8,679 nucleotides of DNA, from the NCBI GenBank assembly GCA_900321195.1, contig ONVG01000084.1:3938-12616 (forward strand). Direction: 5' to 3'. Positions 1 through 7,072 of the stretch are shown here, piece after piece. The position numbers and the translations under genes are program-made. Source of the DNA: an uncultured Eubacteriales bacterium. GTDB taxonomy: Bacteria; Bacillota; Clostridia; Oscillospirales; Acutalibacteraceae. The notes beneath the pieces are model-generated. The model saw nothing but the letters and a program-made list of their open reading frames with translations, searched no databases and was not told the origin of the DNA. Numbering within the stretch: the first letter of the stretch is position 1; the number at the start of each line of letters is the position of its first letter.

Positions 1-644
1 CCTGTCATTACCGCTGAAAGCACAGCAGCCTGCTTTTCGGGAAAAAGATACTTTATCTCGTCAACAACAGCACATTTCAAGGATGTGAGCCAATACTGAA
101 ACGGCTTGCTGCTCTCGTGTATTATATTCGTTTCTGCCTTGAAAGGGATATATCCTCTCAGCATTGTGCCTTTGGAAATATAGCTGATATTGTCATTCCT
201 GCCGAATTCAACATCCGTGTTTATAGTATCATATAAATCCATGTCAAAGCATTTATTGGAAGAAATAAGTATTTTTACATTTTCAAGTGAACGCCCGTCC
301 TCAGATATGATATTATCGGCTCTGAGCGGATAATAATATCTTCCGTAGCTGCTGTATGGTCTGTCGGTAAGCTTAGCGCTTATCTGAGCGTTCTTTCCGC
401 AGAATCCGGCGGCAGGCAATACCCTTGAATATGTGAATATGCCGAGTGAAACAACTGCCGCAAGCGCCGACAGCGATACGAACACCGGAAAGGTCATTTC
501 CCTGAGCGGCTTTACTGCCAGCGAAACGACAACAGCCGCAAGGAAAATAACTCCCAAAGCATCAAAGCAGCCCCTGCCGATATATAAAGCGACCGCCAGC
601 GCAGCCAAATATGAAAAGCCTGTTACTGCAAGCGGTCGCTTCAT
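1..644 (-). CDS. comEC: ComEC/Rec2-family DNA-uptake channel protein, N-terminal part (runs off the window)
   Basis: Minus-strand reading frame open from ATG at 644 to the window edge, giving 214 residues with no stop. The start follows GGGAGG with a 7-base spacer, 16 bases after the HIT gene's stop. The protein opens with three hydrophobic segments (about residues 7-22, 28-44 and 51-69). A soluble, beta-rich stretch follows (about 75-185) that fits the N-terminal OB-like domain (DUF4131) of ComEC. The final visible residues, LFPEKQAAVLSAVMTG, resemble the segment that leads into the Competence membrane domain. ComEC forms the inner-membrane pore for single-stranded DNA during natural transformation. 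The channel core and any C-terminal metallo-beta-lactamase-like domain lie outside the window, so the family call rests on N-terminal architecture and position at the end of a recN operon. A different multi-pass membrane protein is possible but less likely. Confidence 0.75.
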   Translation of the reverse strand, partial: MKRPLAVTGFSYLAALAVALYIGRGCFDALGVIFLAAVVVSLAVKPLREMTFPVFVSLSALAAVVSLGIFTYSRVLPAAGFCGKNAQISAKLTDRPYSSYGRYYYPLRADNIISEDGRSLENVKILISSNKCFDMDLYDTINTDVEFGRNDNISYISKGTMLRGYIPFKAETNIIHESSKPFQYWLTSLKCAVVDEIKYLFPEKQAAVLSAVMT

Positions 645-660
645 TTTTTATCCTCCCGTA

Positions 661-1002
661 TCAACACATATCTACTTTAAGCTTCTGTCCTCCCAAAAGG
701 TGGAAATGCAGATGGAAAACTGTCTGTCCTGCGTCTGCACCGCAGTTTGATACTACGCGGTATCCGCTCTCCGATACGCCAAGCTCCTTTGCAAGCTTTG
801 CAGCGACCTCATAGATATGCGCTATGACTGCGCTGTTCGTTTCGTCCACTTCATTTATTGAGCTTATGTGCTGCTTCGGCACTATAAGCACATGAACGGG
901 CGCCATAGGATTAATGTCATAAAAAGCATAGACTGTTTCATCCTCATACACCTTTTTTGAAGGGATATCACCGCTGATTATCTTACAGAAAATACAATCC
1001 AT
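661..1002 (-). CDS. HIT-family (histidine triad) nucleotide hydrolase, HINT-like
   Basis: A 113-residue protein, the usual length for HINT-type members. It starts MDCIFCKIISGDIPS and carries the histidine triad HLHFHLLGG at residues 97-105, where H99 is the expected nucleophile for phosphoramidate or AMP-lysine hydrolysis. Cys3 and Cys6, plus His45, match the N-terminal zinc-binding pattern of bacterial HINT proteins. I chose ATG at 1002 because AGGAG lies 9 bases upstream. A TTG three codons earlier keeps the frame open but would sit almost on that ribosome site. The gene begins 18 bases after the recN stop and ends 16 bases before comEC, so it is probably co-transcribed with both. The HIT fold is certain from the motif; the physiological substrate cannot be read from sequence. 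Confidence 0.93.
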   Translation of the reverse strand: MDCIFCKIISGDIPSKKVYEDETVYAFYDINPMAPVHVLIVPKQHISSINEVDETNSAVIAHIYEVAAKLAKELGVSESGYRVVSNCGADAGQTVFHLHFHLLGGQKLKVDMC

Positions 1003-1020
1003 AAAAAACAACTCCTTTTA

Positions 1021-2685
1021 TCAATTATTTTGGCTGAGCATTTCCTCGGCATAGTCAAGCGTTGCCTTGGTCATCTCTACTCCGCCTATGATACGCGCTA
1101 ATTCATCACGTCTGCCTTCGTGATCAAGCACGGTAACACCTGTATATGTCTTGCCGTCATTCACCTGCTTCATTATCTTGTAGTGACTGTCGGCAAGCGC
1201 AGCTATCTGCGCCTGATGCGTTACACAAAGCACCTGTCTGCTCTTGGATACCTCTTTGAGCTTCAGACCTACCTTCTGCGCCGCACTTCCGCTTATTCCC
1301 GTATCGACCTCATCAAAAATGAGCGTATCTATATCGTCCTTGTCTGCAAGGACATTCTTTATCGCAAGCATCATTCTTGAAAGCTCACCGCCCGATGCTA
1401 TCTTTGCAACAGACTTAGGCTGTTCTCCGGGATTGGCGGATATTAGTATCTCTATATCATCACAGCCGAAATTGTTCAGCTCGCATTTATCCTGACGTAC
1501 AACAAGCTCTACATTCGGCATGTCAAGGAACGTCATCTCAGCCTTGACTGCTTCGGAAAACTTAACGGCTACCTTTCTCCTCTTTTCCGAAAGAGCTGCT
1601 GCAAGCTCATCTGCTTTTTTATGTGCTTCTTCACATTCCTGTATGAGTGCTTCCCTGTTCTCCTCGTATCTTTCAAGGTATTCAAGCTCTTTTTTTGCTT
1701 TTTCGAGATAATCAAGCATTTCCTCTATCGTTGAGCCGTACTTCCTGCCAAGAGTGTGTATAAGGTCGAGCCTGTCATCTATCTCTTCAACATTATCCAC
1801 CTCGGCATCGGCGGCATCCCACATATTTATTACTTCATTACAGCAGTCCTCTAATTCGTAAACAGCATTTTGCAAGCGCTGTGTAAGCGGTTCTGCATCA
1901 GGCAAAACATCGGATATCCTGCTCATGGCTTCACACGCCGCATCAAGCATCTGCACTGCGCCGTCATTTTCATCTCCGCCGTTAAGATATTCCTTTGCCT
2001 CGTTGAGCGCCGCCGCTATTTTTTCCTTGTTTTCAATAAGCTTTTTCTGCTCGGTAAGCTCCTCTACCTCACCGACATACATATCGGCATCCTCTATTTC
2101 CTTGACCTGATAGCTGAGAAGGTCGGTTTTCCTTGCCCTCTCTGCTTCATCTGTCTGAGCCTTGCTCAGCTCGGCACTCAGCTTTTTGTAGCTCCTGTAC
2201 GCTGTGCGGTAGGCTTCAAGTTCGTCGTCAAGCTCTCCTAACTTATCGATATAATTTATGTGCAGTTCGGGCGACATCAGCTCATAGCTCTCATGCTGTC
2301 CGTGAATGTTTATAAGTCCTGTTCCTATTGCTTTGAGCATCGACACTGTAGCCGGTCTGCCGTTTATGCGGCACTTTCCCTTTCCTGAAAGGCTTATCTC
2401 ACGCTGTATAAGTATCTCTCCGTCCTCGTCCTCAAAGCCGTTCTCTTTAAGGACGGAAAGCGCCCTCTCTGAAGGCGAGGAAAATACCGCGCTTACAAAA
2501 GCATTCTCACAGCCGTTCCTTATAAGCTCCCTTGAAGTCCTGTTTCCTAAAACAGCGTTTATGGAGTCGATTATTATTGACTTTCCTGCTCCCGTTTCAC
2601 CTGTAAGGACATTGAGTCCGTCCGAAAAGTCTATGCTCGTTTTTTCTATTACAGCTATATTTTCTATATAAAGATTTGTCAGCAT
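1021..2685 (-). CDS. recN: DNA repair protein RecN (SMC-like ATPase)
   Basis: A 554-residue protein, the standard RecN length. RecN is a cytoplasmic SMC-type ATPase that gathers on DNA ends during double-strand-break repair and homologous recombination. Walker A is GETGAGKS at residues 29-36. Two long Glu/Lys/Ala-rich coiled-coil arms flank a short middle section, roughly residues 150-390. The ABC signature SGGELS begins near 431, Walker B TLIFDE near 454-459, and the switch histidine lies in CVTHQAQ near 490. I chose ATG at 2685 because GAGG lies 8 bases upstream; an ATG nine codons earlier lies inside argR and has no ribosome site. Only 10 bases separate argR and recN, and the recN ribosome site overlaps the argR stop. 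The argR-recN pairing is a well-known Bacillota arrangement. Confidence 0.97.
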   Translation of the reverse strand: MLTNLYIENIAVIEKTSIDFSDGLNVLTGETGAGKSIIIDSINAVLGNRTSRELIRNGCENAFVSAVFSSPSERALSVLKENGFEDEDGEILIQREISLSGKGKCRINGRPATVSMLKAIGTGLINIHGQHESYELMSPELHINYIDKLGELDDELEAYRTAYRSYKKLSAELSKAQTDEAERARKTDLLSYQVKEIEDADMYVGEVEELTEQKKLIENKEKIAAALNEAKEYLNGGDENDGAVQMLDAACEAMSRISDVLPDAEPLTQRLQNAVYELEDCCNEVINMWDAADAEVDNVEEIDDRLDLIHTLGRKYGSTIEEMLDYLEKAKKELEYLERYEENREALIQECEEAHKKADELAAALSEKRRKVAVKFSEAVKAEMTFLDMPNVELVVRQDKCELNNFGCDDIEILISANPGEQPKSVAKIASGGELSRMMLAIKNVLADKDDIDTLIFDEVDTGISGSAAQKVGLKLKEVSKSRQVLCVTHQAQIAALADSHYKIMKQVNDGKTYTGVTVLDHEGRRDELARIIGGVEMTKATLDYAEEMLSQNN

Positions 2686-2693
2686 TTTATATA

Positions 2694-2697
2694 CCTC
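2694..2697 (-). promoter_or_regulatory. recN ribosome-binding site overlapping the argR stop codon
   Basis: On the minus strand the argR stop TGA (2698-2696) runs directly into GAGG (2697-2694), which sits 8 bases before ATG 2685. This decides the recN start and implies that a ribosome finishing argR covers the recN initiation site, favouring coupled translation. Confidence 0.75.
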
Positions 2698-3166
2698 ACG
2701 GTAAAAAATCATTATTTTTTCTTGACATCATTTTTTTGATATCGGCAACAAGAGAAGCCGATACAGCGTCAGCCCTTGTCGCAACGAAAATAGTATCATC
2801 TCCTGCGATAGAGCCTAAAACTCCTGCGCGCTCCGTAGAGTCCAGCGCGGCGCATACAGCCTGCGCCATACCCGTCTGAGTTTTTATTACAACAAGTGAA
2901 TGCGTATGCTCAACACTTATAACAGCAGTTGAAAAAAGATAGGAATGGGACGGATGTTCTTCATTTGCGGCTGTTTCGGACGAATATTTATATGAGCCGT
3001 TGGAATCAAGAAGCTTTATCAGCCGCATTTCCTTTATATCTCTCGAAACTGTTGCCTGTGTTACGTTAAAGCCGTCATCCTTGAGCATACGGAGAAGGTC
3101 TGACTGTGTTTCTATCTCGTTTTCCCTGATAAGCTCAAGTATCCTTGCCTGTCGCCTTGTTTTCAT
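2696..3166 (-). CDS. argR: Arginine repressor ArgR/AhrC
   Basis: A 156-residue protein of typical ArgR length. The N-terminal winged helix-turn-helix (about 1-70) contains the recognition stretch TQATVSRDIKEMRLIKL at 36-52. The C-terminal oligomerisation and arginine-binding domain (about 80-150) contains TGMAQAVCAALD at 98-109 and GSIAGDDT at 118-125, where the paired aspartates bind L-arginine. As a hexamer with arginine it represses biosynthetic genes and can activate catabolic ones. ATG at 3166 shares one base with the nadK stop (TAATG) and has GGAAGG upstream. No arginine genes are in the window; the location between nadK and recN is the conserved Bacillota one and says little about its targets. 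I see no convincing palindromic ARG box in the dxs promoter area. Confidence 0.96.
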   Translation of the reverse strand: MKTRRQARILELIRENEIETQSDLLRMLKDDGFNVTQATVSRDIKEMRLIKLLDSNGSYKYSSETAANEEHPSHSYLFSTAVISVEHTHSLVVIKTQTGMAQAVCAALDSTERAGVLGSIAGDDTIFVATRADAVSASLVADIKKMMSRKNNDFLP

Positions 3167-4044
3167 TACTGCCTTCCTTTCTCGTTGAATTTATCCTTCA
3201 GTACTCTGTAGAATGTCTTGTCCTTGAGCTTGATAAATTCAGTTTCGGTCTGTGAACAGGATATGAAAATAGTATCCTCTTTTTTTATAGTCACGGTCTT
3301 TATACCGTCCACCGTTACATAAACATGTGTACCGTCATCGCATGAAGCGCTTACGGATATCTCCGAATGATGACTGAACACAACGGGTCTTGCAAACAGA
3401 GAATGTGAGCATACGGGAGTCATAAGTATGCATTTCATTGCAGGCTCAACAACAGGTCCGCCTGCCGCAAGCGAATATGCGCTTGACCCCGTAGGCGTTG
3501 AAAATATAAGTCCGTCAGCCCTGTATGTGCAGATATATCCTCTTTCACCTGCAAGTGAAACGTCTATATCTATGAGCCTTGACAGAGAACCTCTTGATAT
3601 TACAGCGTCATTCATCGCATGCAATTCTGTCAGCTTATCTCCGCTCTTATGCACTATTTTCAGCATCATTCTTTTTTCTATGTTATAATCGCCGTCTGTA
3701 AGACGTGACAGCATGTCAAGCTCATTTGGTTCAAGCTCCGCAACAAAGCCGAGCCTTCCCATATTTATACCTAAAAGCGGCTTGTCAAGCGGCGCAGCAT
3801 GTCTTGCGGCATGTATTATCGTACCGTCGCCGCCGATAGTCAGCACCATATCGCACGAATTGAAAAGCTCGTCATTGTCCTTGCAGAATTTTATCCTGTC
3901 ACTTTTGTATCTGTCCCTGAGCTTTTCTGACATCACGATATCCATTCCAAGCTTCATAAGCCTGTTTATGACTTCAAGCGAGGTCTGATAAGCACCTTTT
4001 TTTGTAAGATTCGGTATAACTGCCGCTGTTTTAAATCCTTTCAT
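3166..4044 (-). CDS. nadK: NAD kinase (ATP/polyphosphate-NAD 2'-phosphotransferase)
   Basis: Phosphorylates NAD+ to NADP+, the only route to NADP(H) in most bacteria. With start 4044 it is 292 residues. Diagnostic motifs are GGDGTIIHAAR at 71-81 (catalytic GGDG), NMGRLGFVAE at 94-103, MNDAVISRG at 144-152 (position of the family's NE/ND motif), and TPTGSSAYSLAAGGPVV at 183-199, the nucleotide-binding loop. ATG 4044 has GGAG 8 bases upstream, and MKGFKTAAVIPN aligns naturally with the first beta strand of the family. An in-frame ATG at 4062 overlaps the tlyA stop as ATGA but lacks a ribosome site; it would add six residues. The 3' end overlaps argR by one base. NADPH is needed by the MEP pathway begun by dxs in the same unit. 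Confidence 0.96.
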   Translation of the reverse strand: MKGFKTAAVIPNLTKKGAYQTSLEVINRLMKLGMDIVMSEKLRDRYKSDRIKFCKDNDELFNSCDMVLTIGGDGTIIHAARHAAPLDKPLLGINMGRLGFVAELEPNELDMLSRLTDGDYNIEKRMMLKIVHKSGDKLTELHAMNDAVISRGSLSRLIDIDVSLAGERGYICTYRADGLIFSTPTGSSAYSLAAGGPVVEPAMKCILMTPVCSHSLFARPVVFSHHSEISVSASCDDGTHVYVTVDGIKTVTIKKEDTIFISCSQTETEFIKLKDKTFYRVLKDKFNEKGRQ

Positions 4045-4052
4045 AGACAGCG

Positions 4053-4056
4053 CTCC
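4053..4056 (-). promoter_or_regulatory. Ribosome-binding site that favours nadK start 4044
   Basis: GGAG on the minus strand at 4056-4053 lies 8 bases before ATG 4044. It falls just downstream of the competing ATG at 4062, which itself has only AT-rich sequence (ACACTTGACAA) in front of it. This supports the shorter NadK, although re-initiation at the ATGA overlap cannot be excluded. Confidence 0.6.
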
Positions 4057-4058
4057 GT

Positions 4059-4868
4059 TCATTTGTCAAGTGTTTTATGCGAAAGCTCTACAAGAGCCTC
4101 TATATCTATTTCCTTATATGCCTTTGGCTCATCCGACTTGCGTATATATATGAGATATTCTATATTTCCCTCCGGACCTTTTATCGGGGAGAAATCCGCA
4201 TCAAGAACATCAAAGCCGTTTTCAAGACAGTAATCGTATATTTTTTTGATGACCTGTGCATGCACCGCCTTATCCCTTACAACGCCGTTTTTGCCGACAT
4301 TTTCCCTGCCTGCCTCAAACTGCGGCTTTATAAGGCATACTGCCTCACCGTTATCTTTGAGGAAAGGGCGCACAGCCGGAAGTACGAGCGTAAGAGATAT
4401 AAAGCACACGTCAACGCTGAAAAAATCCAGCATATCGGGAACCTGTTCCTTTGTTATGTATCTTATGTTGGTGCGTTCAAGATTGACTACACGTTCATCA
4501 TTCCTGAGCTTCCAATCAAGCTGACCATAGCCTACATCAACGGAATAGACCTTTACAGCGCCGTTCTGCAGCATACAGTCAGTAAAGCCGCCTGTTGATG
4601 CGCCTATATCCATAGTTATCTTATCTTTAAGGCCGAGTGAAAATGCGGAAACAGCCTTTTCAAGCTTCAATCCGCCCCTGCTCACATATTTTGGCTTTGC
4701 GCCGCGCATTTCAAGCTTTACACCTTCACCGTAGGCGGTTCCCGGCTTGTCCGACTTCTGACCGTCAACATATATTATCCCTGACATTATAAGTGCCTTT
4801 GCCTTTTCCCTGCTGTCCGCAAAGCCTGCTTCATACACAAGCACATCAAGTCTTTTCTTTGACGGCAT
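4059..4868 (-). CDS. tlyA: TlyA-family rRNA 2'-O-ribose methyltransferase (S4 + FtsJ-like domains)
   Basis: A 269-residue protein predicted to use S-adenosylmethionine to methylate cytidine 2'-OH groups on rRNA. Family members are often labelled hemolysin A, but the sequence shows an RNA methyltransferase. An S4 RNA-binding domain occupies about residues 5-55 and a Rossmann FtsJ-like domain about 60-245. Motifs are SRGGLKLEKA at 63-72, SAM-binding MDIGASTGGFTD at 86-97, SVDVCFISL at 151-159, LIKPQFEAGRE at 179-189 and GPEGNIEYL at 231-239. K68, D153, K181 and E237 occupy the K-D-K-E positions I recall for mycobacterial TlyA, offset by one. ATG 4868 has a perfect GGAGG 8 bases upstream; an in-frame ATG nine codons earlier does not. 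The first 23 bases overlap the end of dxs. Confidence 0.93.
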   Translation of the reverse strand: MPSKKRLDVLVYEAGFADSREKAKALIMSGIIYVDGQKSDKPGTAYGEGVKLEMRGAKPKYVSRGGLKLEKAVSAFSLGLKDKITMDIGASTGGFTDCMLQNGAVKVYSVDVGYGQLDWKLRNDERVVNLERTNIRYITKEQVPDMLDFFSVDVCFISLTLVLPAVRPFLKDNGEAVCLIKPQFEAGRENVGKNGVVRDKAVHAQVIKKIYDYCLENGFDVLDADFSPIKGPEGNIEYLIYIRKSDEPKAYKEIDIEALVELSHKTLDK

Positions 4869-6744
4869 TTTCTTTCCCTCCGTTATAAATATCATTCTTT
4901 ATCTTTGACGCTATCATTTCACTGTCAAGTCCGAATCTGTGAAGTGCAGATTCCGTCTTTGACTGATAAACAGCAGAATTTATCGCTGTAAGTATATATT
5001 CTCCCTTAAAGCCCGACTGATAAAGCTCAAAACCGAAGCTCTCTCCTATACCGCCGCTTTTTACGGCTTCCTCGAAGAAACAGCATTTTCCGAATTTCAG
5101 CGCATAATGAACAGCCTTATCGGAAAACGGCTTTATCGTGTTGAGTTTAAGTATACATACCGATATTCCCTCATCTTTGAGCTTTTCACAGGCAAGACAA
5201 GCCTGTGAAAACTCTCTGCCGTAGGTTATTATAAGTATATCGGCGCTTTCATCGCCGTATATCGTATACGGCTCTTTGTTGAATTTATAATCCTTCGGAA
5301 TATACGTCTCACTTCCGCGCGGATATCTTACGACTGCAACGCCGTCTGTATGATATACGGCTTTATCCATAAAATATTCAAGCTCTTCAAAGCTTGACGG
5401 CGCATAGACAGTAATTCCGTTTATCGTGTTTATGAATGCCGTGTCATATATTCCCTGATGTGTTTCGCCGTCCTCACCGACTATTCCTGCGCGGTCAACG
5501 GCAACGACTATATGAAGCTGCTGCAATGCCGCATCATGCAGGAGCTGGTCATAGCTTCTCTGCAAAAACGTAGAATACACCGCAAAAACAGGCAATGCTC
5601 CGTCAGAGGCAAGACCGCAGGCAAATGTTACCGCATGTTCCTCAGCTATGCCGACATCATAAAATCTGTCCTTGTATTTTTTTGAAAATCCGCTAAGACC
5701 CGTACCGATAGACATAGCCGCTGTTATAGCGCATATTCTTTTATCATTTTCAGCAAATTTGCAGATACATTCACCGAAAACATCCGAATATCCCTTTGAA
5801 GATGATCTCGGCTCACCTGTTTCTATATCGAATGCCGATATTCCGTGAAAGCTTTTCGGGTCTTTTTCGGCAAAGTTATAACCCTTTCCCTTTTTTGTCC
5901 AGACATGTATAAGTACAGGACCATGTTTGCTCTTTGCGGCAGTAAGCGCCTCTTTTAACTGAGTTATATCATGTCCGTCATACGGACCGTAATAATAATA
6001 TCCCAACTGGCGGAAAAGATTATTCTTCTGTCCGAAAAATTCATCCCTGAACCAGTCCTTTACACGCCTTATAAAGTTTGTGAACGGCTTTCCGACAAGC
6101 GGTATTTTTTCGAGTCTGTGTACCTTTATCTTTGCATTGAGATAAGATTTCTTTATCCTTATCTTTGAAAGGTACTTAGCCATCGAGCCGACATTAGTTG
6201 ATATAGACATCTTATTGTCATTGAGTATGACTATAAGCTTTTTGCCTGAACGTCCCGCATTGTTGAGACCTTCATAAGCAAGTCCGCCGGTCAGCGCGCC
6301 GTCGCCTATTACAGCTATCGTATAGCCGCCGTCCTTTTTCATATTCTCTGCGCATGATATACCGTATGCAGCCGATACGGATGTACTGCTGTGTCCGGTA
6401 TTGAAACAGTCATACGGACTTTCCGTTCTTTTAGGAAATCCCGAAAGACCGTTTTCGGTGCGTATGGTACATATCTCGTCACGTCTGCCTGTCAGTATCT
6501 TATGTGCATAGCACTGATGACCGACATCCCATACTATCTTATCATGCGGAGTATCAAAAACGCTGTGTATCGCAACAGTAAGCTCGACAACTCCAAGATT
6601 TGATGCAAGGTGTCCGCCGTTAGCGGAAACAGTGTTGACTATTACCGTTCTAAGCTCGTCAGAAAGCTTATTCAACTGTTTATCCGTCATATCCTTCAGC
6701 TCGGAAGGCGATTTTATATTATCAAGAATACCGTCATTCGCCAT
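4846..6744 (-). CDS. dxs: 1-deoxy-D-xylulose-5-phosphate synthase
   Basis: A thiamine-diphosphate enzyme that condenses pyruvate and glyceraldehyde 3-phosphate to DXP, the entry step of the MEP isoprenoid pathway and also a precursor for thiamine and pyridoxal. Its 632 residues are full length. Motifs run in family order: GGHLASNLGVVELTVAIH at 43-60 (His45), GDGALTGG at 147-154 with the metal/ThDP aspartate, NDNKMSIS at 175-182, SFHGISAFD near 298-306, YDVGIAEEHAVTF at 362-374 with the catalytic glutamate near 368, FLQRSYDQ near 393-400 and DRAGIVGEDGETHQG at 417-431. ATG 6744 has GAGG 8 bases upstream. The lysine-rich tail overlaps tlyA. It is the first gene after a strong promoter at 6809-6837 and therefore the likely head of a seven-gene unit ending at comEC. 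Confidence 0.98.
   Translation of the reverse strand: MANDGILDNIKSPSELKDMTDKQLNKLSDELRTVIVNTVSANGGHLASNLGVVELTVAIHSVFDTPHDKIVWDVGHQCYAHKILTGRRDEICTIRTENGLSGFPKRTESPYDCFNTGHSSTSVSAAYGISCAENMKKDGGYTIAVIGDGALTGGLAYEGLNNAGRSGKKLIVILNDNKMSISTNVGSMAKYLSKIRIKKSYLNAKIKVHRLEKIPLVGKPFTNFIRRVKDWFRDEFFGQKNNLFRQLGYYYYGPYDGHDITQLKEALTAAKSKHGPVLIHVWTKKGKGYNFAEKDPKSFHGISAFDIETGEPRSSSKGYSDVFGECICKFAENDKRICAITAAMSIGTGLSGFSKKYKDRFYDVGIAEEHAVTFACGLASDGALPVFAVYSTFLQRSYDQLLHDAALQQLHIVVAVDRAGIVGEDGETHQGIYDTAFINTINGITVYAPSSFEELEYFMDKAVYHTDGVAVVRYPRGSETYIPKDYKFNKEPYTIYGDESADILIITYGREFSQACLACEKLKDEGISVCILKLNTIKPFSDKAVHYALKFGKCCFFEEAVKSGGIGESFGFELYQSGFKGEYILTAINSAVYQSKTESALHRFGLDSEMIASKIKNDIYNGGKENAVKEKT
4877..4881 (-). 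promoter_or_regulatory. tlyA ribosome-binding site inside the dxs coding sequence
   Basis: Minus-strand GGAGG at 4881-4877 with an 8-base spacer to ATG 4868. It lies wholly inside the dxs reading frame (in the codons for its Gly-Gly near the C-terminus), so translation of dxs must pass over the tlyA initiation region. Confidence 0.75.
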
Positions 6745-6766
6745 TGTAAATTCCTCATCTTATTTC

Positions 6767-6793
6767 AGCCAAAAGCTAAAAGCTTTACCGGCT
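6767..6793 (-). other. Hairpin in the predicted dxs 5' leader
   Basis: On the minus strand, AGCC and GGCT form an outer stem, and AAAGC and GCTTT an inner stem around a TTTTA loop, with a small internal bulge. It lies between the predicted transcription start (about 6802) and the dxs ribosome site (6756-6753). No U-run follows, so it is not an intrinsic terminator. It may stabilise the mRNA 5' end or do nothing; it does not match a riboswitch class I recognise. Confidence 0.45.
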
Positions 6794-6808
6794 AAGACTT
6801 TATACATA

Positions 6809-6837
6809 ATTATACAATATTTTGCTGTTTATTTCAA
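6809..6837 (-). promoter_or_regulatory. Strong vegetative sigma-factor promoter for dxs
   Basis: Minus strand: -35 element TTGAAA at 6837-6832, a 17-base spacer that is AT-rich near its 3' end, and a perfect -10 element TATAAT at 6814-6809. Transcription should start near 6802, giving a leader of about 57 bases before dxs ATG 6744. The -35 (5 of 6), -10 (6 of 6) and spacing are all close to ideal. It lies immediately downstream of the repeat array on the transcribed side, so the dxs unit can be expressed independently of ispA. Confidence 0.85.
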
Positions 6838-6865
6838 GCCACCGGCGGCAAGCTGCTTTACATTA

Positions 6866-6999
6866 GGTGCGGAAAAGCTTGATAGAAAAAAGAACTTGTA
6901 AGTTTTAATGCAATAGCCGTAAAGCGCACCGTAAGGGGCGTGTCGGCGGATGTAGGAAACCGGCGCTCGTGCGCCGCCGCACCGGATGTGCGTGCATAG
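6866..6999. repeat. Direct repeat, copy 1 (about 134 bp), proximal to dxs
   Basis: First of two same-orientation copies; the other is 7068-7200. By manual alignment they share about 91 percent identity (11 substitutions and one indel over 134 positions). The core 6911-6999 is nearly perfect, differing from its partner by one substitution and one missing base. GC is well above the flanking gap. The core contains a 6-bp perfect hairpin at 6961-6976 (CGGCGC, loop TCGT, GCGCCG). Minus-strand frames through it are open but shift by one base between copies because of the indel in the hairpin loop, which argues against a conserved protein. No transposase or clear terminal inverted repeats are seen. 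It looks like a small dispersed non-coding repeat; its family is unknown to me. Confidence 0.85.
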
Positions 7000-7051
7000 C
7001 AGTAGAAAGTAATGCAAAGTAAGCGCGCTTTACCGCGCGTGAACGTAATCG

Positions 7052-7072
7052 GCACCGGCAGCTTGCCGGTGC
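7052..7072. repeat. Perfect GC-rich inverted repeat at the edge of repeat copy 2
   Basis: GCACCGGCA (7052-7060), loop GCT, TGCCGGTGC (7064-7072): a 9-bp perfect stem on either strand. There is no U-run after it on either strand, so it is not a standard terminator. It overlaps the start of repeat copy 2. A weaker relative of one arm, CACCGGCGGCAAGCTGC, occurs at 6840-6856 beside copy 1, resembling the reverse complement of this hairpin. The 68-base spacer between the copies (7000-7067) also holds a smaller GCGCG/CGCGC hairpin at 7023-7038 and no gene. Confidence 0.7.

Noticed and set aside
433..750. Plus-strand open frame (105 codons) across the comEC/HIT junction
   Set aside because: It overlaps the minus-strand comEC start, its ribosome site and the HIT 3' end. 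The composition is low-complexity Thr/Ala/Ser, typical of an antisense shadow.
4059..4868. Hemolysin/toxin interpretation of tlyA
   Set aside because: The S4 domain plus FtsJ-like SAM-binding motifs and K-D-K-E residues identify an rRNA methyltransferase; the hemolysin name is historical.
6801..6820. ArgR operator (ARG box) over the dxs -10 region
   Set aside because: The AT-rich TTGTATAATTATGTATAA stretch looks palindromic at first, but comparing it with its reverse complement leaves too many mismatches, and it is largely explained by the -10 element.
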